Notes: generated by a model not told the origin, from the sequence alone. A DNA stretch of 64,000 nt from Cherax quadricarinatus (GCF_038502225.1 NC_091298.1:34119609-34183608), one strand, 5' to 3'. Positions 22,533 to 34,020 are shown, counted from the stretch's first letter. Numbers and translations: made by a program.

Positions 22533-23044
22533 TGAGGATCCACCAAGGCCTGTGGCGGTGGAGGAAGGGGAAACATAGATGCAGGAGGTGTTATTGGAGA
22601 CTGTGCTACAGGATTTTTTAGAGGATGCTTTGGTCGGCGAGGACGTGGATGGAAGGTTCAGTGATGAGCAGAAGATGGAGGGGCTGCAGGGAAAAGTGGA
22701 GGTCTTGGGTAAGCAAGACCAGGAAACAGTTGTGGTAGCTGAGGTACATCAGAAGGATGTACCTGATGATGATATGAGTTTGGGTGGTAGCTCTAAGAAG
22801 CGGCCTGCGTGGTCGTCTGAATTAGACGAAGTATTGACACCTGGGCAGAGACCAGGTAAGAAGGCATGGGCAGATGTGATAGGAAAAGCCACTAAAGGGG
22901 GGGGGGCGGGTGCACAGGGGAAATCGGGTTGGGTGGGGCAAGGAGGGGAGGGGAGTCTGATTAGAAAGAATGGTAAGGAGAGTGTGGGCATCATAAAAGC
23001 TAGTGTGAGCAAGCTACAGGGGCACAGAGGTAAGCCGCCTTTCC

Positions 23045-23852
23045 TTGAACATTCAGGTGTGTGACTTTAAGCATTATGGTCTCAAGAATGAGGTCAAAAG
23101 GGTCTGGTTGGAGTGGTTTTTGAGAAAGTATGCCGTGGACGTTTGTTTCCTGTAGGAGCACAACCATAGGTAAGGATGTGAGTTGCAACTGAGGGGATAT
23201 AAGATGTTGGCAAGTATGGCTTAGCATTTAAAGGGAGCAGTGGCTGTATTGGAGACCAGCCCATTGCGCATCATGGAGTGGGAGGAGGGGGGAGGGGGGA
23301 GGGTTGTTTGGGTGGATGGGTACTGGGGGGAGGGGAGGGTATGTTTTGTGGGTTTTTATATGCCGGCAATTAGTAATATGAGGATAAAAGCAGACTTTGT
23401 TAGGGAAGTTTTGTTCTACTATCTCAGGGGTTTATCTGCTATTTCGATAGTTGGAGGAGATTGGAATTGTGTGATTCTGCATGGAGATGTGATACCGAGG
23501 GGTGCGGGGTGTGTGTTGAGTGTTTTGAGGGATGCTTTACGGGATGTGGGGGTGGGTGTTGTGGTGGGCAGGGGGGGGGTATCATGTGGAACACATGTAT
23601 GTGCAGGGGAGTTATGAAGCACGGTTGGATAGGATTTATGTTATGCAGGGGATGGGTGTGGAGAGGGTTAGGGCTATTGGCGTGGGTTTGTCTGATCATA
23701 GGGCGGTGTTGGCTGACCTTCGGGTAGATTTTATTCCGCGCATATTTCCGAGGTATTGGAAATTGAATGTGCGCCTTTTACAGGAGGAGGATCTAAGTTT
23801 GTCCTTTCAGGACTGGTGGAAAGTTTTTGAGAGGCAAGGGATGAGGATATGA
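23045..23852 (+). pseudogene. LINE apurinic-like endonuclease domain
   Basis: Fragments in different plus frames keep the order of an APE endonuclease: VCFLQEH (catalytic Glu block), VGGDWNCV (the D-x-N block), RLDRIYV and GLSDHRAV (the terminal SDH block). Stops and frameshifts separate them, especially at 23180-23470. The enzyme would nick chromosomal DNA to start target-primed reverse transcription. Confidence 0.7.
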
Positions 23853-24201
23853 ATTTGCTAGACAGGTGAGAGCTGTATGCAAAGGTGGAGATTGCAAAAT
23901 TTTTCAAGGCACGTGGCAGGGAACGGGCATGCTGGTGGTTTGGTCTGAAGAATTACTTAGAGGGGCAGTTGAATGATTGTTATGGGGAGGAGGTAGGGAA
24001 GGTGTGAGTGGTGTTATGGGGGAAATTAGAAGTCGCTAGGTGGGAATTCATAACGAACGGTTTGATGCACTCCACGTGAGGGCAGGCTTGGAGGACGTCT
24101 TAAAAGGTGACAGGCCGTCTGGGTATGTACTAAGGAAATTCAAGGACAGACAGTTGAGGACTACTGTGGTTTACATTTAGTGCTGGGGGAGGGGGGGCTA
24201 T

Positions 24202-25592
24202 TTGCAGGGTCAGGGTCTTTCTGATACAGACAGTATCAGTAGGTATGCAGATTATTGGTTTCGGGAGAAATGGAAGAGGAGGGAGGGGGTTGTTGGGTTG
24301 GATTTATTTGGGGTTATACGGGCACATCTGGGTTTGGGGCAGGGGGACAGGGAAATGTTGGAGGGCAGCATTAAGGAGGCAGAGGTGGAGGAGGTGGTGA
24401 ATGGGTTGAGTCAGGGTAAGGCACCGGGAATAGATGGTTTATCTAATGAATTTTATAGAGCACATTGGGAGAGTCTGCGGAAGTGCCTAGTGGAAGTTCT
24501 GAGTTATATGTTGAGCAGTGGTAGGATAGGGTGAACACAGAAAACTGGGGTTGTTGTATTGATGCCGAAGGGAAGGGAGGGTAAGGGTTTGGGTGATTAT
24601 CGTCTGTTGTCATTAATGTGTTCGGATTATAAAATTTTTGCAAAGATATTGGGTAATAGATTGAAGAAGGTAATTGGGGCTGTGATACATAGAGGTCAGT
24701 ATGGGATCCCAGGACGAAGTATGAAGAACGGGCACAGTAGGATAAGGGATTTTATAGAGAACTGCCCGGGAAGGGGCGTCCTTGGTTTGGATTGGGCTCA
24801 GGCTTATGATTGTGTGAAGAGGAAATTTTTATGGGTTTGGAGAAGCTGGGTTTGGAGAAGCTGGGTTTTGGAGGGGGGGGGGTAGTGAGTTGGATGCGCA
24901 CTCTATATGAGGGGGCAGTTATGCGGGTGCAGGTTAATGGATGGCTGGGGGAGCCGGTGCTGATGGAACAGGGCTTAAGGCAGGGTTGCCCGCTCTCGCA
25001 GTTGCTCTTTGCATGTGTGCAGCATCCTTTCTTTGAGGCTGTGGCGGGGGAATTGCAGGGGCTATAGGGGGGCTGCATGGGGGGAATTGTTGGATATGTT
25101 GATGACACCACTGTTCTGGTAATGAGTGGGGGAGTTTTAAGGAGGATGGGTGAGGTAATTAAGAGTTTTGGGGATGTTTCGGGTATGGGAGTTAATCTTG
25201 CGAAGTCGAGGTTATTGGAGGAAGGGACTTGGGTTGGGGGGAGATTGGGGGAGGAGATGGAATGGTCAGTTGGTGACAGACTTAGGGTTTGTGGGATATG
25301 GTATATGGCGCAGGTGCAGGATTGCAGGAGGATCAACTCTGAACTAGTCATGAGTAGGGTTCTGGGCAAGCTTAGAGGTTTGAGGGTTAGTGAAGTGGCG
25401 TTACAGCAGCGGGGTTTGGTTATTAACTCTCTTGTGTATAGTAAGGTATGGGGTGTGATGGAGATGTTCCCTTTTCGGCCGCAGGACATTCAGGAAATAC
25501 AGAGAAGGGTTTTGAGGTTTGTGTGGGGGTTTGGGAGGGCCTGGTTATCTAAGGAGGTGGTTATGACAGATGTGAAACGGGGAGGGGTCTAG
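24202..25592 (+). pseudogene. LINE reverse transcriptase
   Basis: Blocks in order: GKAPGIDGLSNEFY, VLMPKGREGKGLGDYRLLSL, GQYGIPGRSM, LGLDWAQAYDCV (first Asp), LRQGCPLSQLLFA and GYVDDTTVLV (the catalytic YVDD). Interruptions include a stop near 24534 and a frameshift at about 24870. The frameshift is beside a small tandem duplication (gggtttggagaagctgggtt repeated) and a run of G, suggesting slippage. YVDD rather than FADD distinguishes this LINE from the CR1 and RTE elements here. Confidence 0.78.
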
Positions 25593-25673
25593 GATTGTTG
25601 TCTTTGGGGCCTAGGGTAATGGCCTTATATATTAAGGAGAGGTATATTAGGGTGGGGGGAGAGGGGTGTTAGA

Positions 25674-26402
25674 GTGAATAGGGTAATGAGGGATGCTAGA
25701 AACTGGTGGAGTGGCAGGGACTTGAGGGGTTGCGAGGATTTGCTGAGGTTCTTATTGACAGTGAGACAGGGTTCAATATTGAAGGTTAAAACGTTGGTGG
25801 GTGTGGTGTGGGGGAGGGGTGTCTTACAGGGGGTTGCCGTGTACCCAATGTATAACTGGCAGGTGATATGGAGGGAGTTCAGGCTGCTTAAGATACCAGC
25901 AAGGGTCAGAGTTGGTAAACCGTTTCCTCATGGGGGTAGTAGCATCCAAGCATGTGTTGCATAAAATGGGGTTGGTGAGGGAAGCGACATGCTTGTTCTG
26001 TGGGGAGGAGGAAACCGCCTTTCACGTGGTATATTTTTGCTCATCTTTGAAGGGGGGGTGGGTGAGGGTCTGGATGGCGGGTGTTATCAGGCTGTTGGGG
26101 GGGGGTGGAGTTGGTCGTTTCTTAGGGCCTTGTCGTTTGATGTCAGTGGGGTATCAGGAGAAGTGGGAAGGGCTCTGATGTACTTTATGGTGGATTATTT
26201 GTATGTTTCTTGGGGAATGGGGGAGATTAAAGGACAGTTGGGGATAAAAGCATTATCAACTAGGTTCTATAGAACAATGTGTAGGAATAGATTAATCTAT
26301 GGGGGGCGTTGGGAGTCCAGTTTCTCGGAGGGTTATCATAACCTCTCTGTGCCGAAACTCCTCCGGGCTCATGGTGGCGGGCAAGAGGCTGGTCTCCTTT
26401 AG
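25674..26402 (+). pseudogene. LINE ORF2 C-terminus with Cys/His finger
   Basis: The frame after the RT contains KIPARVRVG then, in another frame, CLFCGEEETAFHVVYFC. This C-x2-C...H...C finger sits at the C-terminus of many APE-type LINEs. The coding part ends near 26402 and is followed by a long, T-rich, apparently non-coding 3' region. Confidence 0.65.
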
Positions 26403-27164
26403 TGAATGGTGGGTATGGTAAGGTTGTGGAGTTTGTGTTGTAATTGATGTGTGGGAGGAGTATGTGAGGGATTCAACTTGGACCCTGGTTGTGTTCCATG
26501 CGGGTTAATTCATCTTTTATTCCGGTCAGAGACACCCTGATTTCAGTTTAATTCCACATATAAGTCGTATATATTTTTTGGTAATTGGATAATTATTACA
26601 CTGACTGTCAGGGACTGGTGGCTTAGGCATCTGTTATAGTGGTTTGTATAATGTCATGGGCCTTGTGCTGTTTTACAATTTATGTGAATTTGTTCCATTG
26701 TGTTACCAAGCATGTTCACAGGTAGTTTTTTGAATTACTTTGTAAAAGGTGTTTGGAGAAGTTATGCTCGCTAAGTAGGCCACGAGTCCGATGGTATGGG
26801 TTGTTTATTGCAGGTACCTCTTATTATTGTTTTATTCAATGCCCGATTTATGCTTATTACACACTTTCTCAAGTTAATGCATTGTACAGTTTTATTTTTA
26901 CAATGATGTACTTTTGTGTTTCAAATAGGGAGATAAGGATTTTATGCAGTGTAACTAGGCAGTTTTGATACCTTACGTTAGGATTTTGTTATTTGTATGG
27001 GCTGTTATTGTATATATAATGTTATGTCTTTTACTTGCGGGTTTTTCCTGCTCAGTGTTTGTGGGGGGTTTCATTGTGTTAAGTGCCATTGTAATGTTTA
27101 TTGTAGGCTTTCGTTTGCCTAATGTTTAAGTTAATGTACTCGTTTAGAAAGACACGTAAGCAAA

Positions 27165-27235
27165 CACTATGACATATTTATTAGAAAACGTTTCGGTCCT
27201 GGGATCTTGATCACTTCTAACATACAGAGGTAGAA
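27165..27235 (-). ncRNA. Hammerhead-like motif (family 3), left arm
   Basis: Minus strand: GUGAUCA core, stem II GAUCC/GGACC (one mismatch), GAAAC, then about 20 nt to GUC. The core departs from CUGANGA at positions 3 (G) and 8 (C), which can still pair with each other. Stem I is not clear. It mirrors the motif at 27430. Confidence 0.45.
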
Positions 27236-27429
27236 AGACATTATATATATAGGCGGAGAGTGAGGTGTGACGCACGTGACCTGAGGAATGTCATAAGAAC
27301 ATAAGAATGGAGGAACACTGTAGAAGGCCTACTGGCCCATGCGAGGCAAGTCCTTAACAAAACAACCTCTGCCTATGATGAGAACGGGTAGACGATGAAA
27401 TCATGTGACTCCTGTGTTGTTGGGTTGGT

Positions 27430-27505
27430 TAGAAATATGATAGAAGTGATCAAGGTCCCAGGACCGAAACGTTTTCTAATAAATATGTCATAGTGTTTGC
27501 TTACA
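27430..27505 (+). ncRNA. Hammerhead-like motif (family 3), right arm
   Basis: Plus strand: GUGAUCA at 27446-27452, stem II GGUC/GACC around a short loop (27454-27465), GAAAC at 27466-27470, then AUGUC ending near 27489. Stem III can form ACGU with AUGU, about four pairs. The 3 and 8 positions are swapped to G and C relative to the canonical C and G. A convincing stem I is lacking. Confidence 0.5.
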
Positions 27506-27559
27506 TGTCTTTCTAAACCAACTTGTCGGTATTTATTACCAAGGTTTATACCAAGTTAA

Positions 27560-28000
27560 TGTACTGTATAATTTTATTTTTTGCATGTTGTATGATATTT
27601 ACTGTGTACTTTGTGCAAGGGGTCTAATTGTAGAGCTGTGAGGGATTTTGTGTGTGCACAGGCATAAATTGTGAGTTTTTGTTTTTGCTAATGTTATTTT
27701 CTGTGCTGGAGCTATCTTGTTCTTTTTATTCTGTTAAGCGTTTCTTGCGGGAAGCTTTAGTGTGGTATGTCATGGTTCTGTTTATTGTAGGTTTAAATCT
27801 GTCTTTTGTTTAATTTATTGTAATGTATAATTTTATCTTTTATATTCTCTATCATATCTTTTGTGTACCTTGTGCAAGAGAGTCTTATTGTACAGTTTTT
27901 GGATATTTTTTTTTTTTGCACAGGCATAAATTGTAGGTTTTGACATTGTTAATGTATTTTCTGTGGAGGAGTTACCTTGTTCTTTTCATTCTGTTAGGTG
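27560..28000 (+). repeat. Two diverged direct repeats in the LINE 3'UTR
   Basis: The segment about 27566-27745 and the segment about 27826-28000 align: gtataattttat, the tgtactttgtgcaag-like block, gcacaggcataaattg, and the tcttgttctttt then attctgtta block recur in the same order. This is an old tandem duplication within the 3'UTR, before the A-rich tail. Confidence 0.75.
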
Positions 28001-28150
28001 ATGGTATATCCTTTAATACAATATGTACGTAACACTTAGGGTATGTAATGGGGTTGATGGTAGGTCATTGTATTTGCAAATGGCTAATTATTTTGTTATT
28101 TTATTTATTTATATGTTGTACTGTGTCTTTTTAAATAAAAATATAAAAAA

Positions 28151-29644
28151 AGTAGCTGACAGCATTGTCTAACTTAGTGATTTTAGACGTTGTACTGAGG
28201 TTGTGTGTCGCATAAACACTGAGAAACTCAGGTCCTGAGCTGTAGCTTCTGACCGAATTTGTACTGGTATCTGTGTACTGTACAAATTCAGTAGTATGTG
28301 ACTTTTGTGGAGGATCTGCAGATGGTCCCTACTTAGTGTCGTTATATTATCTCCTTGTTCCTGATTCTGTGTCGCTGTTGCTTGTTATATTGCTGTTCGG
28401 CTTATCAGTCGTTTTATTGTTCAAGCAAGCTGTTCTGATTGCCAGGTTGGTCAAGAAGTTAGTTTGTGTGAAGACTTTTAGTCAGTCACTGGTTAAGTCT
28501 AGTCGAGTCTTGAAACAGCGAACTACTTAAAGCACTTGCACACATACACACAAACTTACTTGAAGATATATATATATATTATGTTATTAAATGTTATCAA
28601 TGTACCAGACGGTACTTGAAAGCCATAAAGATGTGATATGTGCCTTCAGCGCAATACTACTGTACACGAGAGAAGTGTAGGAACTTGTATCCTATATTAT
28701 ATTCAATTGATTACTATAATTTACTTTGATCTTTTACCCCTAGACAACTTTATTGTTATTAATAAACTTATTAAATTTTAGTTTCTTTAGCATATAGCCT
28801 ACCAGTTGTAATCCTGAAGCACTATTGAATCTTGCTAAATTCTAATGGATAATTGGACCAGGATACTGACTACTTGTTACAAAAACCCAGTAACAGGCTG
28901 GATGCTAGAAGGGCAGTCCTTTCTAGTATTCACTGGAGATCTCTATCATTATTAAAAATCGCGTTTTTTGTAACATGAATGTAGTCCGAGACAGTGTAGT
29001 TGTTAAAAAACAAATATCCTCTTCTCTCCTCTACACTTAAAATTTGGCTCGATGGAACAGTTCTTCAAAGCTTTACCACGACTGGAAGTGGTTTTAAATT
29101 TTTGTGGAAGATGTTTAGAGGACTGTGGGATGGAAAGCTAAAAGAAGATATAATTGGCAGCTCAGAGTTAAGGAAATATTTTCAGAATAAGAATTTTTTT
29201 AATTTACTTTGCTTGATGTTGAAAAAGATGCTTGAATTTTCTTTAAAGATGTCATAAAAAAGTTCTTAGACGTCCAGAACCAACAAAACTACATACAAAT
29301 CGTGAATAAATTTTGAACAATTTCAAGACTTTAAGATGTAACATAAGTCTCAAAGTACATTTCTTAGATGCTTATTAGGACTAATTTCCAGAAAATCCGT
29401 GAGTTTAAAGTGAAAAGCAAAATGAAATAAAGGAAATAAAGATGTAGTATCAACAAGATGGCCGACTACTGATCATACAAAAACATTAATGGTAGAGTAA
29501 CAAGTGATGTTTTGATGGGAAAAAACAGTGGTTTATTAACGAGTCTGGAACTTATTAAAGGTATATTAAAAATATATTTAATTGATTGTGGTTGTAACTT
29601 TAATATTTTTTATACCTTGCTTTTTTGTTGATAACATACTGTTT
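28151..29644. other. No recognisable gene
   Basis: Two modest plus-strand frames exist (28273-28530 with a hydrophobic stretch, and 29000-29257). Neither has a motif I recognise, nor a plausible exon context. A short (TA)n lies near 28567. I do not call a gene here. Confidence 0.4.
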
Positions 29645-29832
29645 TATACACACTCTCCCCTCATGGAAGGTTCCTTGATGTTGGTGAGGGGCTCTTGATT
29701 TAGGTAATTAGATCTGTGCTCTAGTTCGCCGAATTAAGCCTGAATACCTTACACATACCCCCCATGCGCTGTATAATCCTACGAGTTTACCGCTTCCCCC
29801 TTGATTATTATAATAATAATAATAATAATAAT
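29645..29832 (+). repeat. SINE-like repeat with (ATA)n tail
   Basis: Runs from ctcccctcatggaaggttcc through gttggtgaggggctcttgat and gcgctgtataatcctacgag to accgcttcccccttgattat, then (AAT)n. I recognise it as a high-copy dispersed repeat of decapod genomes; related 3' sequence is at 19440-19556. No coding capacity. The simple-repeat tail suggests retrotransposition by a partner LINE. Confidence 0.65.
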
Positions 29833-30239
29833 ATACACTAAGTAAACGTCTACATTATGTGTGAAGCATCCTTACGTTGTAGAGACAAAAAGAATAATAT
29901 TATATTTGGAATCAACAACCACAAAAACCAAGGCAGGTGATGAATAATTTTTATGGTGTCACTGATGGTACACATCAACGATGTGTAGCACGTAACATTA
30001 TACCACTCACCATTCTTTTTCTGTCTCATGTACAACAATTCCTCTTAGATACAGAGACGTAATAACAGATCTACTGTCGTCGTCCTAAAGTAAGTGCTCG
30101 AGTGTTATTGACCTTGATATGTGTTCATTGTGGAAATGAAGCTTTAATTAAAAACTAAAAATCTACACAAAAATTACTTGATTCTGTAAGAATTCTGTAG
30201 TATTTTTAGAAGCCTGGCAGAACACTTGGAAAATGCAGT

Positions 30240-30900
30240 TACAAAAGAAACAAATTAATGAAATGCAATGCGGTATCTGTCCTCTTAAAGAATTTCACAC
30301 AAAAAGGAAATATTGAGAAACTAGAGGCCGGATACAAGAAGCAACTGGCAGAACATGAACATGCTGCTGAGAACTCAGGTAGGAACATCCCTGTACAAGA
30401 TAAAAGAGCATCATTACGTAATTACTATGCAATGTCTGCTTTATTTTTGATAGACCTAGAGTTAAGAGGCATCCAGCTACACCCTTTCCACTAAAGATGC
30501 AATCTTATATGATGAATTATGTTGTTCAGTTGAGTGAAAACAATCAATGGAGCTCAAAGCTGAGTGACAACAACCAACGGAGCTCAAAGTTGAGTGGCAA
30601 CAACCAATGGAGCTCAAAGTTGAATGAACACCAAAGGAAGCTCAAAGGTGAGTAAAAACAAGCAATGGAAGCTCAAAGCTAAGTGAAAACAAGCAATGGA
30701 AGCTCAAAGCTGAGTGGATGCACCGATCCAAATGATGCTCATGCATATGACTTATTATATCACAACAAATGTTATGCGAATAATGTATGTAATATTTTGC
30801 AAAGTGAAGAAAGCCAGATGAGGCGCCTCCGAGACTACCAGAGTGTGCCAACCAGGAAGAATTCAGGTCACTGCTGCAATCTATTACTAAAAAGGTGTTA
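30240..30900 (+). pseudogene. Fragments of an uncharacterised invertebrate repeat-associated protein
   Basis: The plus frame 30258-30494 encodes a charged segment (KLEAGYKKQLAEHEHAAENS). The frame 30683-30901 contains DAHAYDLLYHNKCYANNVCN, a pattern (DxHxxDxxYHxxCxxxxV) I associate with a large family of uncharacterised invertebrate proteins. Between them is a tandem repeat. The relic at 57481-58860 resembles the C-terminal part of the same kind of protein. Both are broken. Recognition is by pattern memory only, and no function is assigned. Confidence 0.3.
30525..30715. repeat. 28-31 bp tandem repeat, about six copies
   Basis: The block gagctcaaag or aagctcaaag recurs at 30552, 30582, 30612, 30640, 30671 and 30702, within units like caaccaatggagctcaaagt plus tgagtg. 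It lies between two fragments of the uncharacterised protein relic. Confidence 0.85.
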
Positions 30901-30930
30901 AGGAGGAAAAAAATATTTCGAAAAAATATT

Positions 30931-31110
<180 letters not shown>

Positions 31111-32151
31111 ATGTTGCAAGTATATGGAATAGGTGGTAAGTTACTAAATGCTGAAAAGAGTTTTTATGAGGATAGTGAGGCTCAGGTTAGGGTGTGTAGA
31201 AGAGAGGGAGACTACTTCCCGGTAAAAGTAGGTCTTAGACAGGGATGTGTAATGTCACCATGGTTGTTTAATATATTTATAGATGGGATTGTAAAAGAAG
31301 TAAATGCTAGGGTGTTCGCGAGAGGGGTGGGATTAAATTATGGGGAATCAAATACAAAATGGGAATTGACACAGTTGCTTTTTGCTGATGATACTGTGCT
31401 TATGGGAGATTCTAAAGAAAAATTGCAAATGTTAGTGGACGAGTTTGGGAGTGTGTGTAAAGGTAGAAAGTTGAAAGTGAACATAGAAAAAAGTAAGGTG
31501 ATGAGGGTATCAAATGATTTAGATAAAGAAAAATTGCATATCAAATTGGGGAGGAGGAGTATGGAAGAAGTGAATGTTTTCAGATACTTGGGAGTTGACG
31601 TGTCGGCAGATGGATTTATGAAGGATGAGGTTAATCATAGAATTGATGAGGGAAGAAAGGTGAGTGGTGCATTGAGGAATATGTGGAGACAAAAAACGTT
31701 ATCTATGGAGGCAAAGAAGGGAATGTTCGAAAGTATAGTAGTACCAACACTCTTATATGGGTGTGAAGCTTGGGTTGTAAATGCCGCAGCGAGGAGACGG
31801 TTGGAAGCAGTGGAGATGTCCTGTCTAAGGGTAATGTGTGGTGTAAATATTATGCAGAAAATTCGGAGTGTGGAAATTAGGAGAAGGTGTGAAGTTAATA
31901 AAAGTGTTAGTCAGAGGGCTGAAGAGGGGTTGTTGAGGTGGTTTGGTCATTTAGAGAGAATGGATCAAAGTAGAATGACATGGAGAGCGTATAAATATTT
32001 AGGGGAAGGAAAACGGGGTAGGGGTCGTCCTCGAAAAGGTTGGAAGGAAGGGGTAAGGGAGTTTTTGTGGGCGAGGGGCTTGGACTTCCAACAGGCGTAC
32101 ATGAGCGTGTTCGATAGGAGTCAATGGACACGAATGACATTTGGGACCTGA
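31111..32151 (+). CDS. RTE-like reverse transcriptase, C-terminal half (open frame)
   Basis: About 345 codons without a stop. Motifs in order: KLLNAEKSFYEDSEAQVRV, GLRQGCVMSPWLFNIF, LLFADDTVLMG (both catalytic Asp residues), RYLGVDVS, PTLLYGCEAW (thumb) and RWFGHLERMD, ending with a basic stretch GEGKRGRGRPRKGWKEG. The endonuclease and first RT blocks are missing, so the piece cannot act alone. The lack of stops indicates a young insertion. Frames extended upstream through the CA repeat are artefactual. Confidence 0.85.
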   Translation: MLQVYGIGGKLLNAEKSFYEDSEAQVRVCRREGDYFPVKVGLRQGCVMSPWLFNIFIDGIVKEVNARVFARGVGLNYGESNTKWELTQLLFADDTVLMGDSKEKLQMLVDEFGSVCKGRKLKVNIEKSKVMRVSNDLDKEKLHIKLGRRSMEEVNVFRYLGVDVSADGFMKDEVNHRIDEGRKVSGALRNMWRQKTLSMEAKKGMFESIVVPTLLYGCEAWVVNAAARRRLEAVEMSCLRVMCGVNIMQKIRSVEIRRRCEVNKSVSQRAEEGLLRWFGHLERMDQSRMTWRAYKYLGEGKRGRGRPRKGWKEGVREFLWARGLDFQQAYMSVFDRSQWTRMTFGT

Positions 32152-32466
32152 CGATCTGTTGGAGTGTGAGCAGGGTAATATTTAGTGAAGGGATTCAGGG
32201 AAACCGGTTATTTTTATATAGCCGGACTTAAGTCCTGGAAATGGGAAGTACAATGCCTACACTCTAAATGAGGGGTTCGGGATATTGACAGTTTGGAGGG
32301 ATATGTTATGTCTCTTTATACGTATATGCTTCTAAACTGTTGTGTTCTGAGCACCTCTGCAAAAACAGTGGTTATGTGTGAGTGAGGTGAAAGTGTTGAA
32401 TGATGATGACAGTATTTTCTTTTTGGGGATTTTCTTTCTTTTTGGGTCACCCTACGGCCAACTTGT

Positions 32467-32469
<3 letters not shown>
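31111..32469 (+). mobile_element. RTE-like LINE, 5' truncated, intact RT end and 3'UTR
   Basis: It begins at a truncation point after the (CA)n tract, holds an open RT C-terminal half to 32151 and a roughly 315-bp 3'UTR. It ends with tttgggtcaccctacggcc and aacttgttaa against a (TA)n tract. The same 3'UTR occurs alone on the minus strand at 34021-34230, and the RT N-terminal half occurs on the minus strand at 503-970. Confidence 0.85.

Positions 32470-32557
<88 letters not shown>
32470..32557. repeat. (TA)n microsatellite at RTE 3' end
   Basis: About 44 TA units directly after the RTE-like 3'UTR. It probably marks the element's 3' junction. Confidence 0.95.
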
Positions 32558-32562
<5 letters not shown>

Positions 32563-32769
32563 GGAGGTACCACCTCTAGAACTGTCCTGGGGACCCTCAT
32601 CCTCAGAGAAAAGAATAAACTTGCTTCGGGGGAAACTCAAGGTTCTCCCTGAAACTGTTTGAAAATATTCTTCTACCTCCCCCTGTCTATTCTACATATG
32701 CTTTACTTAAAAACAAGATACATTGACAAAACACATTGACAAAAATACAATATGGAGTAAAACAACGTA
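32558..32769. other. Repeat remnant, no gene
   Basis: The block gggaggtaccacctctagaa followed by ctgtcctggggaccctcatc resembles a dispersed decapod repeat end. The rest is AT-rich and unassigned, and may include the extreme 3' end of the R2-like copy B. Confidence 0.35.
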
Positions 32770-33932
32770 GATAACAACTCAGAGCTACATCTCGCATGCT
32801 TCGTCCAGCTCCCCGGCGGTGGGCAGCGTGCCCAGAATGCTTAAGGCATTTCCTCTCTGGATCGCGACACTGAGTCTTTGAAAGAGGAAGCTGGACACCC
32901 TGTGGTCCTTGGTTTTTAGGATGAGTTTTTCACCCAGCTCTTTGAGGAACTTTGGAGCACACTTGCCCCATGCTCCAAGGGTCCCCGACCCTGTTGGGAT
33001 GAAATTGTAGCAAGAAGAAGGTCTTCATATTTGCGGGTCTTCTGGGCCTCCCTATAGCTGGCAGCTCCACCCTCTTCAGCTACAGAGTATGGCAAGTAGG
33101 TGTCTGCCAGTGAGGCAGCACAGGTGTAGTCCCATGCAATCTGCTTTCCATCCTTCCAGGGTAGCATAGTGGCTCCATCAGGACACTTTTGACTTCCGTC
33201 AGACCTCTGCACTTGGGGTTCCCATTGAGCTGGGCAACTGGCTGTGGCGAGGCTTCTCGTTATGATGTCATTGACTTCCTCATGTCTGGCGTACTTTCCT
33301 TCTGATGTGTGACGCACGAGACCATGAAATCTGAATTGATCAGCCGTCGCCCTGCCGCAAATACACCTATGCTCGGTAGGATGGGGGCGGCTAGACGAAG
33401 TGCAACACCAATCCGAATGTCCTGTGGGTCGAGTCGAGTGCCCAGGGAGGAATTGGGAACAGCGGTGAAGGCACCACACTCAGGAGTGTGTGGTGCCTTC
33501 ATCGCTCGGAGACGAGCTTGGTCCTCTCCAGAAGCGTTGGTGAGCACTGTGTTGGAGATTGTTTCCGTGATCGGTTTGTCCCAGTGAGACTGTTTGTGCT
33601 CTTTGAAACCTGGGGTCTTGAGCTCCTACCACGTCTCTCAAGCGTTAGGGAACAATCTTCTTGACTGATGCACTGGACGCCAAACACAAAGACAGAAAAG
33701 TAGGTAAAGCTACATGTATTGCTTTGTGCACCCCTATACCTTCCAGCCGCACTGCGAGGCCTACCTGATCCTATTGCCGATCCTCTAGTGACAGGTTCAG
33801 TGACTTCTTAAAGGTTAATCTTAGGTGTTCGTCATATTTCTAGAGTGTTGGGTTGTCAAAAGAGGGTGCACACCTCAGGAAGTAAATGAGTCTTGGCATA
33901 GTAAGACACCTTGTGAGGACATACAGAGCAAT
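32770..33932 (-). pseudogene. R2-like (RLE) LINE copy B, C-terminal part
   Basis: Minus-strand homologue of 3190-4385. It carries LTRCLTMPRL, RIGVALRLAAPIL, the finger RCICGRATADQFRFHGLV, then RH, then CPDGATMLPWKDGKQIAWDY. The PD followed 15 residues later by D is the RLE catalytic pattern, and the surrounding frame (32916-33479) is open for 187 codons, better preserved than copy A. Several frameshifts remain further upstream. It lacks the RT catalytic part. The 3' end is near 32770. Confidence 0.75.
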
Positions 33933-34003
33933 GATACAGTGAATGGTTCTTGGAGGCTGGATTGCTTATTGCTGTACTATGTCCCTCTCAAAAAGTTCCT
34001 AAG
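33933..34003 (-). repeat. 65-bp block shared with 38373-38437
   Basis: Complement of ggaactttttgagagggaca through tccaagaaccattcactg. It follows copy B directly and recurs on the plus strand at 38373-38437. Its first 25 bp also appear inverted at 38231-38254. Origin unknown: either more of the R2-like element or the end of another. Confidence 0.7.
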
Positions 34004-34020
34004 AATATATATATATATAT

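Larger units (their letters stand above)
27128..27565. mobile_element. Fold-back hammerhead element (family 3) with 13-bp target duplication
   Basis: An insertion at 27141-27552 flanked by aagttaatgtact at 27128-27140 and 27553-27565. Its ends are inverted copies of one sequence (for example aaacgttttctaataaatat and its complement), each holding a hammerhead-like motif pointing outward. The middle contains a CR1 3'-tail relic on the minus strand (27294-27355, taagaacataagaatgg and ggcctactggcccatg). No coding capacity. It sits in the 3'UTR of the G-rich LINE. Confidence 0.8.
21700..28150 (+). mobile_element. APE-type LINE, near full length but decayed, G-rich sense strand
   Basis: Plus-strand order: 5'UTR (from roughly 21700), ORF1 with a zinc knuckle (21842-22532), EN (23045-23852), RT (24202-25592), C-terminal finger (25674-26402), a long 3'UTR and a short A-rich tail at about 28133-28150. 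Stops and frameshifts occur in every module. The sense strand is strikingly G-rich and C-poor between about 22800 and 26400. A ribozyme-bearing fold-back element with a 13-bp target duplication is inserted in the 3'UTR. RT blocks resemble the L1/Tx1 side of LINEs, but the clade is tentative. Confidence 0.8.

Noticed and set aside
22749..23012. Minus-strand Pro-rich frame within the LINE
   Set aside because: Shadow of the G-rich sense strand.
28273..28530. Small membrane protein with a hydrophobic segment
   Set aside because: The hydrophobic stretch is T-rich sequence; there are no homologue-like motifs and no gene context.
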